From contig NZ_JAKRKC020000001.1 in NCBI RefSeq assembly GCF_022664455.2, positions 2,981,001 to 3,045,000 on the forward strand: a stretch of DNA of 64,000 bases. The letters run 5' to 3'. This document shows positions 40,047 to 48,060 of this stretch, piece after piece. The first letter of the stretch is position 1. Each line of letters opens with the position of its first letter. A program made the translations under genes and the position numbers. Below the pieces are notes generated by a model that did no database searches, was not told the DNA's origin, and saw only the letters and a program-made list of their open reading frames with translations. Source of the DNA: Actinomadura luzonensis. GTDB lineage: Bacteria; Actinomycetota; Actinomycetes; Streptosporangiales; Streptosporangiaceae.

Positions 40047-40700
40047 GTGGATGCCACCCCGCGCCCGCCCATGCTGGCGGGGCTCCGACGCGCGTACGAG
40101 GGCGAGCCGATGCTCGAGTCCGACCTCGCGTCCGACCCGATCGCGCAGTTCACCGTCTGGTTCGAGGAGGCGGCCGCCGCCGGGCTCCCGGAACCCAACG
40201 CCATGGTGCTGGCCACGGCCTCGGCCGGCGGCCGGCCGAGCGCCCGCACCGTCCTGCTCAAGGGCTACGACGAACGCGGCTTCGTCTTCTACACCAACTA
40301 CGAGTCGCGCAAGGGCCGCGACCTGGCCGAGAACGCCCGCGCGTCCCTGCTGTTCCCCTGGCACGCCATGCGCCGCCAGGTGCGCGTGGACGGCACCGTG
40401 ACCCGCATCTCCCACGAGGAGTCGGCGGAGTACTTCAACTCCCGCCCGTACGGCTCCCGCATCGGGGCGTGGGCGTCGCGGCAGTCGGCTGTCGTGCGCT
40501 CCCGGGAGGAGCTGGACGCCCGCTACGAGAAGCTCGCGGCGCGCTGGCCGGATGATCCGCCGGTGCCCGACTTCTGGGGCGGTTACCGGGTCCACCCGGT
40601 GGAGGTGGAGTTCTGGCAGGGGCAGCTCGACCGGATGCATGACCGGCTGCGCTACCGGCGGACCCCACCCGGATGGGTTCTGGAGCGTCTTGCACCTTAA
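40047..40700 (+). CDS. pdxH: Pyridoxine/pyridoxamine 5'-phosphate oxidase
   Basis: A 217-residue FMN enzyme forming pyridoxal 5'-phosphate. RTVLLKGYDERGFVFYTNYE and SRKGRDLAENARASLLF form the FMN site, RPYGSRIGAWASRQS and the C-terminal dimerisation/PLP motif WQGQLDRMHDRLRYRR complete the family pattern. The start is uncertain: GTG 40047 lies seven bases after GAATAC and may be leaderless, GTG 40005 and ATG 40071 are alternatives in the same frame. Divergent from citrate synthase. Confidence 0.93.
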   Translation: MDATPRPPMLAGLRRAYEGEPMLESDLASDPIAQFTVWFEEAAAAGLPEPNAMVLATASAGGRPSARTVLLKGYDERGFVFYTNYESRKGRDLAENARASLLFPWHAMRRQVRVDGTVTRISHEESAEYFNSRPYGSRIGAWASRQSAVVRSREELDARYEKLAARWPDDPPVPDFWGGYRVHPVEVEFWQGQLDRMHDRLRYRRTPPGWVLERLAP

Positions 40701-40710
40701 TGTTCGGTAA

Positions 40711-41967
40711 GTGGCTTTCGGGGACTTGATCAAACGTCATCTGGTGGACACCCGGCCCCTGGGGGTGCCCGCGTACCGGCGGATCTGGCTGGGCCAGGCG
40801 GTCTCGCACGTCGGGGTCGGGGTGACCGTCGTCGCGGTCGGCAAGCAGGTCTACGAGATCACCGGGTCCTCGTTCTGGGTCGGCCTGCTCGGCCTGGCCA
40901 ACCTCGTCCCGCTCGTCGTCTTCGGGCTGTGGGGCGGGGCCGTGGCCGACGCCGTGGACCGGCGCAGGCTGCTGCTCGCCGGATCGGCCGTGGCCTGGGC
41001 GGCGACGCTGTTCATCCTCGCCCAGGCGCTGCTCGGCCTGGACAACGTCTACGTGATCTTCGCCGCGGTCGCGGTGAACGCCACCGGGTTCGCCATCACC
41101 GGGCCGACCCGGGGCGCGATCATCCCCCGCATCCTGGAGCCCGAGCTGGTGCCCGCCGCCAACGCGCTCAACTCGCTCGTCTACAGCATCGGCGCGGTGA
41201 TCGGGCCGATGGTCGGCGGGGTGCTGCTGGCCGGCGGCGGGTACGCGGGCGCGTACGCGGTGGACGCCCTGCTGTTCACCGCCGGCCTCTACGCGGCCCT
41301 CAGGCTGCCCGCCCTGCCCCCGGCGGGCGAGGTGACCCGTCCGGGCGCGCGGGCGGTGCTGGAGGGGCTGAGCTTCATCATGCGCAGCCCCGTGCTGCTC
41401 ATGTCGTTCGTCGTGGACATCATCGCCATGGTCTTCGCCCTGCCCCGCGCGCTCTACCCCGAGGCGGCGGACCTGTGGTTCGGCGGCTCGGACCTGGCGC
41501 TCGGCTGGCTGAACTCGGCCATGGCCATCGGCTCGGTCGCCGGGGCGCTGTTCTCCGGGTGGGTCGGGCGGATCAGGCGGCAGGGCGTGGCACTGGTGGT
41601 CGTCATCGCCGTGTGGGGGCTCGCCGTGGCCGCCGCCGGGACGACCCAGCACCTGTGGCTGGTGGTGGCGTTCATGGCGGTCGGCGGGGTGGCCGACGTC
41701 ATCTCGTCGGTGTGGCGGCAGTCGATCCTGCAGCTCTACGCGCCGGACGAGATGCGGGGGCGCATGCAGGGGGCGTTCATGGTGGTCGTGGCCGGCGGGC
41801 CGCGGCTCGGCGACCTGCGGGCCGGGGCGACGGCCACGGTGTTCGGCCTGACGGGGGCCTGGGTCGGCGGCGGGCTGGCCTGCGCCGCCGTGGTGCTCGT
41901 GGTCGGGCTGTCGGTCGCGGGCTTCCGCGACTACCGCTCCGGCACGGTGGCCGGGCGGCGGCCCTAG
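40711..41967 (+). CDS. MFS transporter (EntS-like)
   Basis: A 418-residue inner-membrane protein with twelve hydrophobic segments. The MFS signature is at loop 2-3 (WGGAVADAVDRRRLLLAGSA), and helix 5 has NALNSLVYSIGAVIGPMVGG, which is strongly typical of the EntS/multidrug MFS_3 group. Start GTG 40711 lies 10 bp after the pdxH stop, so they may be cotranscribed. Export of a siderophore or drug is the family norm; the IdeR-like gene two genes on is a hint but not proof. Confidence 0.88.
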   Translation: MAFGDLIKRHLVDTRPLGVPAYRRIWLGQAVSHVGVGVTVVAVGKQVYEITGSSFWVGLLGLANLVPLVVFGLWGGAVADAVDRRRLLLAGSAVAWAATLFILAQALLGLDNVYVIFAAVAVNATGFAITGPTRGAIIPRILEPELVPAANALNSLVYSIGAVIGPMVGGVLLAGGGYAGAYAVDALLFTAGLYAALRLPALPPAGEVTRPGARAVLEGLSFIMRSPVLLMSFVVDIIAMVFALPRALYPEAADLWFGGSDLALGWLNSAMAIGSVAGALFSGWVGRIRRQGVALVVVIAVWGLAVAAAGTTQHLWLVVAFMAVGGVADVISSVWRQSILQLYAPDEMRGRMQGAFMVVVAGGPRLGDLRAGATATVFGLTGAWVGGGLACAAVVLVVGLSVAGFRDYRSGTVAGRRP

Positions 41968-41989
41968 CCGGCCTGCCCAGGCGGCGGGC

Positions 41990-42607
41990 TCAGGCGGCGC
42001 GGGAGGCGGCCTTCAGGTCGTCGAGGAAGCCCGCGTACGCGGCGTCGCGGTCCGGCGCGCGCAGCACGGCGGACGGGTGGATGGTCGCCACCGCCAGCCG
42101 GTCGCCGAGCGGTATCGGCTCGCCCCGGTGCCGCGTCACCTTGAACGTCCGCCCGAGCAGCGAGCGCGCCGCCGTCGCGCCCAGCACCACGACCACGCGC
42201 GGCTCCACGGCGGCCAGCTCGGCCATGAGCCACGGCTGGCAGGCGGTGATCTCGGCGGCCGTCGGCTTCTGGTGGATGCGCCGCTTGCCGCGCGGCACCC
42301 AGGAGAAGTGCTTGATCGCGTTCGTCACGTACACGTCGTCGCGGTCGATGCCCGCCTCGGCCAGCCCCTTGTCCAGAATGCGGCCCGCCGGCCCGACGAA
42401 CGGGTGCCCCTGGCGGTCCTCCTGGTCTCCCGGCTGCTCGCCCACGAGCATGTACGCCGCCCGCCGCGGCCCCTCCCCGAACACCGTCTGCGTGGCGTTC
42501 CGGTAGAGCTCGCACCCCTCGCAGCAGGCCGCCGCGGCCCGCAGCGCGTCGAGGTCGAGCCGCTCGGGAAGGAAGTCGGCGGCGCTGTTGTTGCCGTCCT
42601 TAACCAT
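41990..42607 (-). CDS. udgX: UdgX-type uracil-DNA glycosylase
   Basis: A 205-residue Fe-S uracil-DNA glycosylase. Motif A is GEQPGDQED (residues 56-64); the UdgX-specific loop KRRIH is at 108-112. In Mycobacterium UdgX the His of this loop forms a covalent bond with the uracil-derived site in DNA. Cys28/29, Cys32 and the Cys of ITACQPWL are candidate cluster ligands. The C-terminal motif is TIHPSAVLRA. Start ATG 42607 (MVKDGNNSAADF). Assignment to UdgX rather than family 4 UDG rests on KRRIH and is firm. It is convergent with the MFS gene and divergent from the IdeR-like gene. Confidence 0.93.
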   Translation of the reverse strand: MVKDGNNSAADFLPERLDLDALRAAAACCEGCELYRNATQTVFGEGPRRAAYMLVGEQPGDQEDRQGHPFVGPAGRILDKGLAEAGIDRDDVYVTNAIKHFSWVPRGKRRIHQKPTAAEITACQPWLMAELAAVEPRVVVVLGATAARSLLGRTFKVTRHRGEPIPLGDRLAVATIHPSAVLRAPDRDAAYAGFLDDLKAASRAA

Positions 42608-42712
42608 CGTCGGTCGTTCTCCCAATAGGGTTCCCTGCGTGACCAATGTGCCCGAGGCGGACGGGCTCAGTCCCCGCCACGACCGGCGTAACATTCAGTT
42701 GGGAGGACTGTC

Positions 42713-43420
42713 TTGACCGCACACGGCCTGATCGACACGACGGAGATGTACCTCCGCACGATTTACGAGCTCGAGGAGGAGGGCATCGTCCCGCTGCGCG
42801 CCCGCATCGCCGAGCGCCTGCAGCAGAGCGGTCCCACCGTGAGCCAGACCGTCGCCCGCATGGAGCGCGACGGCCTCGTCCGCGTCGAGGGCGACCGGCA
42901 CCTGTCCATGACCGAGCTGGGCCGCCAGCTCGCCACCCGCGTGATGCGCAAGCACCGGCTCGCCGAGTGCCTGCTGACCCAGGTGATCGGCCTGCCGTGG
43001 GAAGAGGTGCACATCGAGGCGTGCCGGTGGGAGCACGTGATGTCGGAGTCCGTCGAGGCCCGGCTGGTGACATTGCTGGACAACCCGACCGCCTGCCCGC
43101 ACGGCAATCCCATTCCCGGGCTCGCCGAGCTGGGCGCCAAGGAGCCGGTCACGGCCGAGCCCGACGGGCTGGCGTCGATGTGCGACGTCGCCACAGGAGC
43201 GAAGAATGTGCCCGTGGTGGTGCGGCGAATTAGCGAACAAGTGCAAAGTGATCCCGCTGTGATGCTTAAACTCAAGCAAGTTGGGATACAACCCGGACGC
43301 GAGGTCACGCTCGCGGCGAGCGACGACGGTGTGCGGGTGACAGGTGACGGTGACGCGAACGACACTCCCGCGGAGCTTCCGCGCGATGTTGCCGCGCACG
43401 TTTTTGTCTCCAAGCGCTGA
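42713..43420 (+). CDS. ideR: DtxR-family metal-dependent repressor, IdeR-like
   Basis: A 235-residue iron-sensing repressor. DTTEMYLRTIYELEEEG and PLRARIAERLQQSGPTVSQT (HTH), then ERDGLVRVEGDRHL, follow mycobacterial IdeR almost residue for residue. The metal sites are represented by Met of TEMYL, Cys/Glu/His of ACRWEHVM and the RKHRLAE segment. A C-terminal SH3-like domain with an E-x-x-Q pair (RISEQVQSD) supplies ancillary ligands. TTG 42713 is the start, with GGGAGG at proper spacing. It would repress iron-uptake genes when Fe2+ is plentiful. Confidence 0.9.
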   Translation: MTAHGLIDTTEMYLRTIYELEEEGIVPLRARIAERLQQSGPTVSQTVARMERDGLVRVEGDRHLSMTELGRQLATRVMRKHRLAECLLTQVIGLPWEEVHIEACRWEHVMSESVEARLVTLLDNPTACPHGNPIPGLAELGAKEPVTAEPDGLASMCDVATGAKNVPVVVRRISEQVQSDPAVMLKLKQVGIQPGREVTLAASDDGVRVTGDGDANDTPAELPRDVAAHVFVSKR

Positions 43421-43543
43421 CGCGCGCGCAGCGGCTTGGTTGAATCCCTCCTGGGAGGCCCTCCACTCTCCCCAGACCAAGACTGTTGCAGGAGCGCTCG
43501 TGGTTCGCTGTGCATGCTCGCCACCCCGAGGAGTGGTCTCCGG

Positions 43544-45766
43544 ATGAAGCGTTGGGGGGATCTGTCACAAGATGCGGCTGATCACCTTGCTGCCGGGTCC
43601 GTCTTGGACCACGCCGAGATGGCGGTGGTCGTCACCGACCGTTTCAGCAATCTTCTCTACTGGAACCCCTTCGCTGAGAAGCTCTTCGGCCGCCCGGGCA
43701 GAGCGCCTTCGCGTGACGCCTCCGTCCTGTCCCTCGGGATCATGGAGAAGGACCACCCGCAGGCGATAGAGCTGGCCAAGCACGTGCTCAAGGGCGGCGT
43801 GTGGGAGGGCACCTTCGACGTCAAGCGGGGCGATGGCACGATCGTCTACGTCCGCGCCCAGGCGGTGCCGCTGCGGCACACCTCGGGCGCCGTGACGGGC
43901 ATCGTCATCACCGCCCGCGAGGCCCTGCGCAGCAACGAGCGCGAGAAGGACCGCTTCGGGCTGCTGGAGCGCATCGGCGAGCGGCTGGCCGGCTCGCTGT
44001 ACGTCGAGGAGACGCTGAAGCGCGTCGCCGAGATGCTCGTCCCGCAGTTCGCCGACCACTGCTTCATCGAGCTGATGGAGGGCGACCGCCTGGTCCGCCG
44101 GGTCTCGCAGCACGTACAGGGGTGGTCGCCGCCGTCGGGCACATGGAAGCCGGTGGGGGCGGAGATCCGCTACCCCTCCGGCCACTACGCGGACACGGCG
44201 CTGCGCCGCCAGGAGACCATCCTCGTCGAGGACTTCGCCACCAGCAGCTTCCCCGCGCCCAGCGAGGGCGGCGCCCGGCTGTGCGGCGAGGTCGGCATGA
44301 CCTCCGCGATCGTCGCCCCGCTCCTGGTACGCGGCGAGACGCTGGGCCTGATGTACCTCGGCCTGTCCAACCTCACCGACCGCCGCAGCCCCCACTACGA
44401 CGCCTTCGACCGTGACTTCGTCGGCGCCATCGCCACCCGCGTGGCGGTCGCGATCGACAACGCGCTGCTGTTCGAGGAGGAGCGGCACACCGCCGAGTCG
44501 TTCCAGAAGTACCTGCTGCCGAGGGCCCTGCCGCAGCTCGACGGCCTGCAGATCGCGGTGCGCTACTACCCGGCGGCCCCGCTGGCCTCCCACGGCCAGG
44601 GCATCCAGACCCAGGTCGGCGGCGACTGGTACGACGTGATCCCGCTGTCGGCCGGCCGGGTCGGCATCGTGATCGGCGACGTCGAGGGCAGGGGCGCCAA
44701 GGCGGCGGCCATCATGGGCCAGCTCCGGGCCGCCCTGCGGGCCTTCGCCCAGGACGACAAGTCGCCGGCCGACATCCTGGCCAGGCTCGACGAGTGGACC
44801 CGCATCATCGCCACGCCGGAGAAGGACGACAACGGCGCCGACGTCAGCATCCCGCCCATCGTGACCTGCCAGTACCTCGTCTACGACGCCTGGTCGCGGC
44901 AGCTCTCCTTCGCCAACGCCGGGCACGCCCCGCCGCTGCTGCTGGTCGACGGCCAGTGCCTGGAGATGGACATCGAGGAGGTCGGCCAGCCGCTCGGCGT
45001 CCGCGCCAAGGGCCTGCACGCCGACCTGGTCTACAAGGAGGAGACCCGCACGCTCCCGCCGGGCGCGGCGCTGCTGCTCTACACCGACGGGCTGATCGAC
45101 CGCCGGCCCGGCCGCGACGGCCGCATGCCGAGCGACGCCGAGACGCTGGGCGTGCTGTGCGAGAAGCTGGCCAAGATGTCCGAGGCCGACGTCGAGCGCA
45201 TCGCCGACGCCGCCACGGTGGCGGTGCCCGGCGAGATCGACGACGACATGGCGATCCTGGTCGTCCGCTCCGCCGACGGCGACCTCGACGTCGAGGAGCG
45301 CACGTTCCCCGCCCAGCCGATCATGGTCGGCGAGGCGCGGCGCATGGCCTCCGAGGCCTTCGCCGGGTGGAACGTGCCCGAGGAACGCGCCGAGCTGGCC
45401 TGCCTGCTGGTCTCCGAGGTCGTCACGAACGTCGTGCTGCACGCCTCCACCGCCACCGTGCCGCGCAGGGAGCTGTCGGTGGAAGGCCCGCCGCTGCCGT
45501 TCGAGGAGTCCTGGGACATCCCGGGCATGGAAGAGGAAGCGGTCGGCGACAAGGAGTTCACGCTCCGGCTGCGCAGGGGCGGCGAGTCGGTCTGGGTCGA
45601 GGTGTTCGACCAGGACCTGCGGCTGCCGCGCATCCGCAGCGCGGGCGAGAACGACGAGGGCGGGCGCGGCCTTTACCTGGTCGACCAGCTCGCCCGGCGC
45701 TGGGGCTCGCGTCCTACCAAGGAAGGCAAAGCCGTCTGGTTCGAGATTCCCACCCGCGGCAGGTGA
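43544..45766 (+). CDS. PAS-GAF-PP2C phosphatase with C-terminal ATPase (SpoIIE-type regulator)
   Basis: A 740-residue cytoplasmic regulator. Residues 22-130 are PAS (DHAEMAVVVTDRFSNLLYWN), about 150-310 GAF (LVRGETLGLMYLG, GAIATRVAVAIDNALLFEEE), and about 325-560 a SpoIIE/PP2C phosphatase with metal-binding acids in QVGGDWYDV, GDVEGRGAKAAAIMGQLR and DDDMAILVVR. About 585-738 is a HATPase_c/RsbW-like domain (LLVSEVVTNVVLHAS, GGRGLYLVDQLARRW). It probably dephosphorylates an anti-anti-sigma protein and may also bind one as a kinase. ATG 43544 with GAGGAG upstream was taken; ATG 43514 is possible. Confidence 0.93.
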   Translation: MKRWGDLSQDAADHLAAGSVLDHAEMAVVVTDRFSNLLYWNPFAEKLFGRPGRAPSRDASVLSLGIMEKDHPQAIELAKHVLKGGVWEGTFDVKRGDGTIVYVRAQAVPLRHTSGAVTGIVITAREALRSNEREKDRFGLLERIGERLAGSLYVEETLKRVAEMLVPQFADHCFIELMEGDRLVRRVSQHVQGWSPPSGTWKPVGAEIRYPSGHYADTALRRQETILVEDFATSSFPAPSEGGARLCGEVGMTSAIVAPLLVRGETLGLMYLGLSNLTDRRSPHYDAFDRDFVGAIATRVAVAIDNALLFEEERHTAESFQKYLLPRALPQLDGLQIAVRYYPAAPLASHGQGIQTQVGGDWYDVIPLSAGRVGIVIGDVEGRGAKAAAIMGQLRAALRAFAQDDKSPADILARLDEWTRIIATPEKDDNGADVSIPPIVTCQYLVYDAWSRQLSFANAGHAPPLLLVDGQCLEMDIEEVGQPLGVRAKGLHADLVYKEETRTLPPGAALLLYTDGLIDRRPGRDGRMPSDAETLGVLCEKLAKMSEADVERIADAATVAVPGEIDDDMAILVVRSADGDLDVEERTFPAQPIMVGEARRMASEAFAGWNVPEERAELACLLVSEVVTNVVLHASTATVPRRELSVEGPPLPFEESWDIPGMEEEAVGDKEFTLRLRRGGESVWVEVFDQDLRLPRIRSAGENDEGGRGLYLVDQLARRWGSRPTKEGKAVWFEIPTRGR

Positions 45767-45782
45767 GTGTTCTACTGGCGGG

Positions 45783-46553
45783 ATGGACCTGGCCTTCGAA
45801 CGGCGGGGCACGGGCGCGCCGCTGATCCTCATCCACGGCATCGGGCACCACTGGCAGGCCTGGCTGCCGGTCATGGACCGGCTGGCGGCGACGCGCACGG
45901 TGATCGCCCTCGACCTGCCGGGGTTCGGCGACTCGCCGGGGCTGCCCGCGGGCACCCCGTACACCGCCGAGTCGCTGGCTGACGCGGTCGAGTCGTTCTG
46001 CGCGTTGCTCGGCGTGCGCGAGCCGGCCGTGGCGGGCAACTCGCTCGGCGGCTATCTCGCGCTCGAACTGGCCTCGCGCGGGGTGGTCCGCTCGGCCGTG
46101 GCGTTCTCGCCCGCCGGCTTCTGGTCCCGTTCCGAGTACGTCTACGCCCGTACCCTGCTGCGCGCGCTGCGGGCCACGGCCCGGGCGCTGCCGCCCGAGC
46201 GGTCCGCCCGCCTGGCCGAGTCGCCGGCCGCCCGCGCGCTGTCGGCGGGGCTGCTGGTCGCCCACCCCTCGCGGCTGGCGCCCACCGCCCTGGCCGCCGC
46301 CACGCAGGCGCTGGCCGCCGCGCCGGGCTTCGAGCAGACGCTGGAGTCGTTCGACGGGCTGATGCCGCCCGCGCCGCCCAAGACGCCGATCACGATCGCG
46401 TGGGGCGAGCACGACCGGCTGCTGCTGCGCAGGCAGGCGGTGCGCGCCGCCCGGTGGTCGGGGGAGCGGGTCAAGCTGCTGACGGGCTGCGGCCACGTGC
46501 CCATGAGCGACGACCCCGAACTGGTGGCCCGGGTGATCCTCGAAGGCGCCTAG
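45783..46553 (+). CDS. Alpha/beta hydrolase
   Basis: A 256-residue alpha/beta hydrolase. HGIGHHWQAWLPVMDRLA is the oxyanion region (HG-x-G), LDLPGFGDSPG follows strand 4, and AGNSLGGYLALELAS is the nucleophile elbow with Ser in GNSLGG. The acid is in IAWGEHDRLL and the catalytic His in LTGCGHVPMSDDPE. It resembles MhpC/BphD-like enzymes, but the substrate is not determinable. It follows the phosphatase gene by 16 bp and overlaps the stop of a small convergent gene by 4 bp. Confidence 0.92.
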   Translation: MDLAFERRGTGAPLILIHGIGHHWQAWLPVMDRLAATRTVIALDLPGFGDSPGLPAGTPYTAESLADAVESFCALLGVREPAVAGNSLGGYLALELASRGVVRSAVAFSPAGFWSRSEYVYARTLLRALRATARALPPERSARLAESPAARALSAGLLVAHPSRLAPTALAAATQALAAAPGFEQTLESFDGLMPPAPPKTPITIAWGEHDRLLLRRQAVRAARWSGERVKLLTGCGHVPMSDDPELVARVILEGA

Positions 46554-46714
46554 ACCTTCGTCTGGCCCCAGACGAGCAGCATGGCGATGATGAACACGAT
46601 CATCACGCCCGCGTAGCCGACGGCGCCCAGCCGGAAGGCCCGGCGCACGCGGTTCAGCACCCAGGCGAACAACAACGCCAGGAAGACCAGGAGGATCAGG
46701 CCGCCGTAGTCCAT
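46550..46714 (-). CDS. Small two-helix membrane protein
   Basis: A 54-residue protein with two hydrophobic helices (GGLILLVFLALLFAWVL and GYAGVMIVFIIAMLLVW) joined by a basic loop (NRVRRAFRLGAV). The positive-inside rule places the loop in the cytoplasm. GGAGGG precedes ATG 46714. Its stop codon overlaps that of the convergent hydrolase. It is downstream of the acyl-CoA dehydrogenase in the same direction, 59 bp apart. Function unknown. Confidence 0.72.
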   Translation of the reverse strand: MDYGGLILLVFLALLFAWVLNRVRRAFRLGAVGYAGVMIVFIIAMLLVWGQTKV

Positions 46715-46773
46715 GCCCTCCAGTATGCGGCGCGCGGCGGGCCCGCGCGCGGCGCGTACCGGAACCTGGCCGG

Positions 46774-47919
46774 CTAGAAACCGAACGAGCGGCCGATGAT
46801 CTCCTTCATGATCTCGGTGGTGCCGCCGTAGATCGTCTGGACCCGGCTGTCCAGCCACGCCTTCGCGACCGGGTACTCCATCATGTAGCCGTAGCCGCCG
46901 TGGAGCTGGAGGCAGCGGTCGATGACCTTGTTCTGCAGCTCGGTCGTCCACCACTTGGCCTTGGCCGCGTCCACCGCCGTGAGGGCACCGGCGTTGAGCG
47001 CGAGGACGCACTTGTCGACGTAGTGGCGGGCGATCTCGGTCTCGGTGGCCAGCTCGGCCAGGACGAACCGGGTGTTCTGGAACGAACCGATGCTGCGGCC
47101 GAAGGCCTGGCGGGTCTTGCAGTACTCGATCGTCTGCTCCAGCACGGTCTCGGCGGCGGCGACGGCGGCCACCGCGATCGACAGGCGCTCCTGGGGCAGG
47201 TTGTGCATGAGCTGGAAGAAGCCCTCGCCGTCCTCGGGGCCGAGGCGGTTGGCGACGGGCACCCGGACGTTGTCGAAGAACAGCTCCGCGGTGTCCTGGG
47301 CCTTCATGCCGACCTTGTCCAGGTTGCGCCCCCGGTGGAAGCCCTCCATGCCGCGCTCGGCCACGACCAGCGTGGTGCCCCTGGCCCCGGCCTCCGGGTC
47401 GGTCTTGGCGACCACGACGACGAGGTCGGCGTTGACGCCGTTGGTGATGAAGGTCTTCTGGCCGTTGAGCACGTAGTGGTCGCCCTCGCGGAGCGCGGTC
47501 GTCCTGATGCCCTGGAGGTCGCTGCCCGCGCCGGGCTCGCTCATCGCGATCGCGGTGATCAGCTCGCCGCTCGCGAACCCGGGCAGCCAGCGCTGCTTCT
47601 GCTCGTCGTTCGTCAGTTCCACGACGTACGGGGCCATGACGTCGTTGTGCAGCGAGAACCCGAGCCCGGACGCGCCGTGCCGGATGATCTCCTCGACGAT
47701 GACCGCGTTGTACCGGAAGTCCTTGATGCCCGCGCCGCCGTACTCCTCGGGCACCGAGAACCCGAACATGCCCAGTTCCCCGGCCTTCTTCCAGATCTCG
47801 CGCGGGACGATGCCGTCCTTCTCCCACTGCGCGTGGTGCGGCACCACCTCGCGGGCCATGAACTCGCGCACCGTCTCCCGGAAGAGCCGGTGTTCCTCGT
47901 CGAAGAGATCCCTCTCCAT
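46774..47919 (-). CDS. Acyl-CoA dehydrogenase
   Basis: A 381-residue FAD flavoprotein of fatty-acid or branched-chain oxidation. It has FSVPEEYGGAGIKDFRYNAV, the flavin-binding ITAIAMSEPGAGSDLQGI and FITNGVNADLVVVVAKTD, then KTRQAFGRSIGSFQNTRFVL and the C-terminal LQLHGGYGYMMEYPVAK and QTIYGGTTEIMKEIIGR. The glutamate base position near EYPVAKAW is not certain by eye. ATG 47919 has GGGAGG upstream; a frame to 47955 is unlikely. It is divergent from the surface-protein/sortase cassette. Confidence 0.93.
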   Translation of the reverse strand: MERDLFDEEHRLFRETVREFMAREVVPHHAQWEKDGIVPREIWKKAGELGMFGFSVPEEYGGAGIKDFRYNAVIVEEIIRHGASGLGFSLHNDVMAPYVVELTNDEQKQRWLPGFASGELITAIAMSEPGAGSDLQGIRTTALREGDHYVLNGQKTFITNGVNADLVVVVAKTDPEAGARGTTLVVAERGMEGFHRGRNLDKVGMKAQDTAELFFDNVRVPVANRLGPEDGEGFFQLMHNLPQERLSIAVAAVAAAETVLEQTIEYCKTRQAFGRSIGSFQNTRFVLAELATETEIARHYVDKCVLALNAGALTAVDAAKAKWWTTELQNKVIDRCLQLHGGYGYMMEYPVAKAWLDSRVQTIYGGTTEIMKEIIGRSFGF

Positions 47920-48060
47920 CTGCCACCTCCCGAACAGGATTCTGGTGGTGGACACGGCTTCATCACAAGTAACGGAAGATGCGGCATTCCGTGTGTGTTC
48001 TGGGTCTTTGCGACTCTAAGATCTACCCTCGGTCTATTTGTGGGTGATCGGAGTCTCCCC

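Noticed and set aside
43565..46039. 824-codon minus-strand frame opposite the PP2C phosphatase gene
   Set aside because: The plus strand encodes an unmistakable PAS-GAF-PP2C-ATPase protein; the antisense product has no domain and biased composition.
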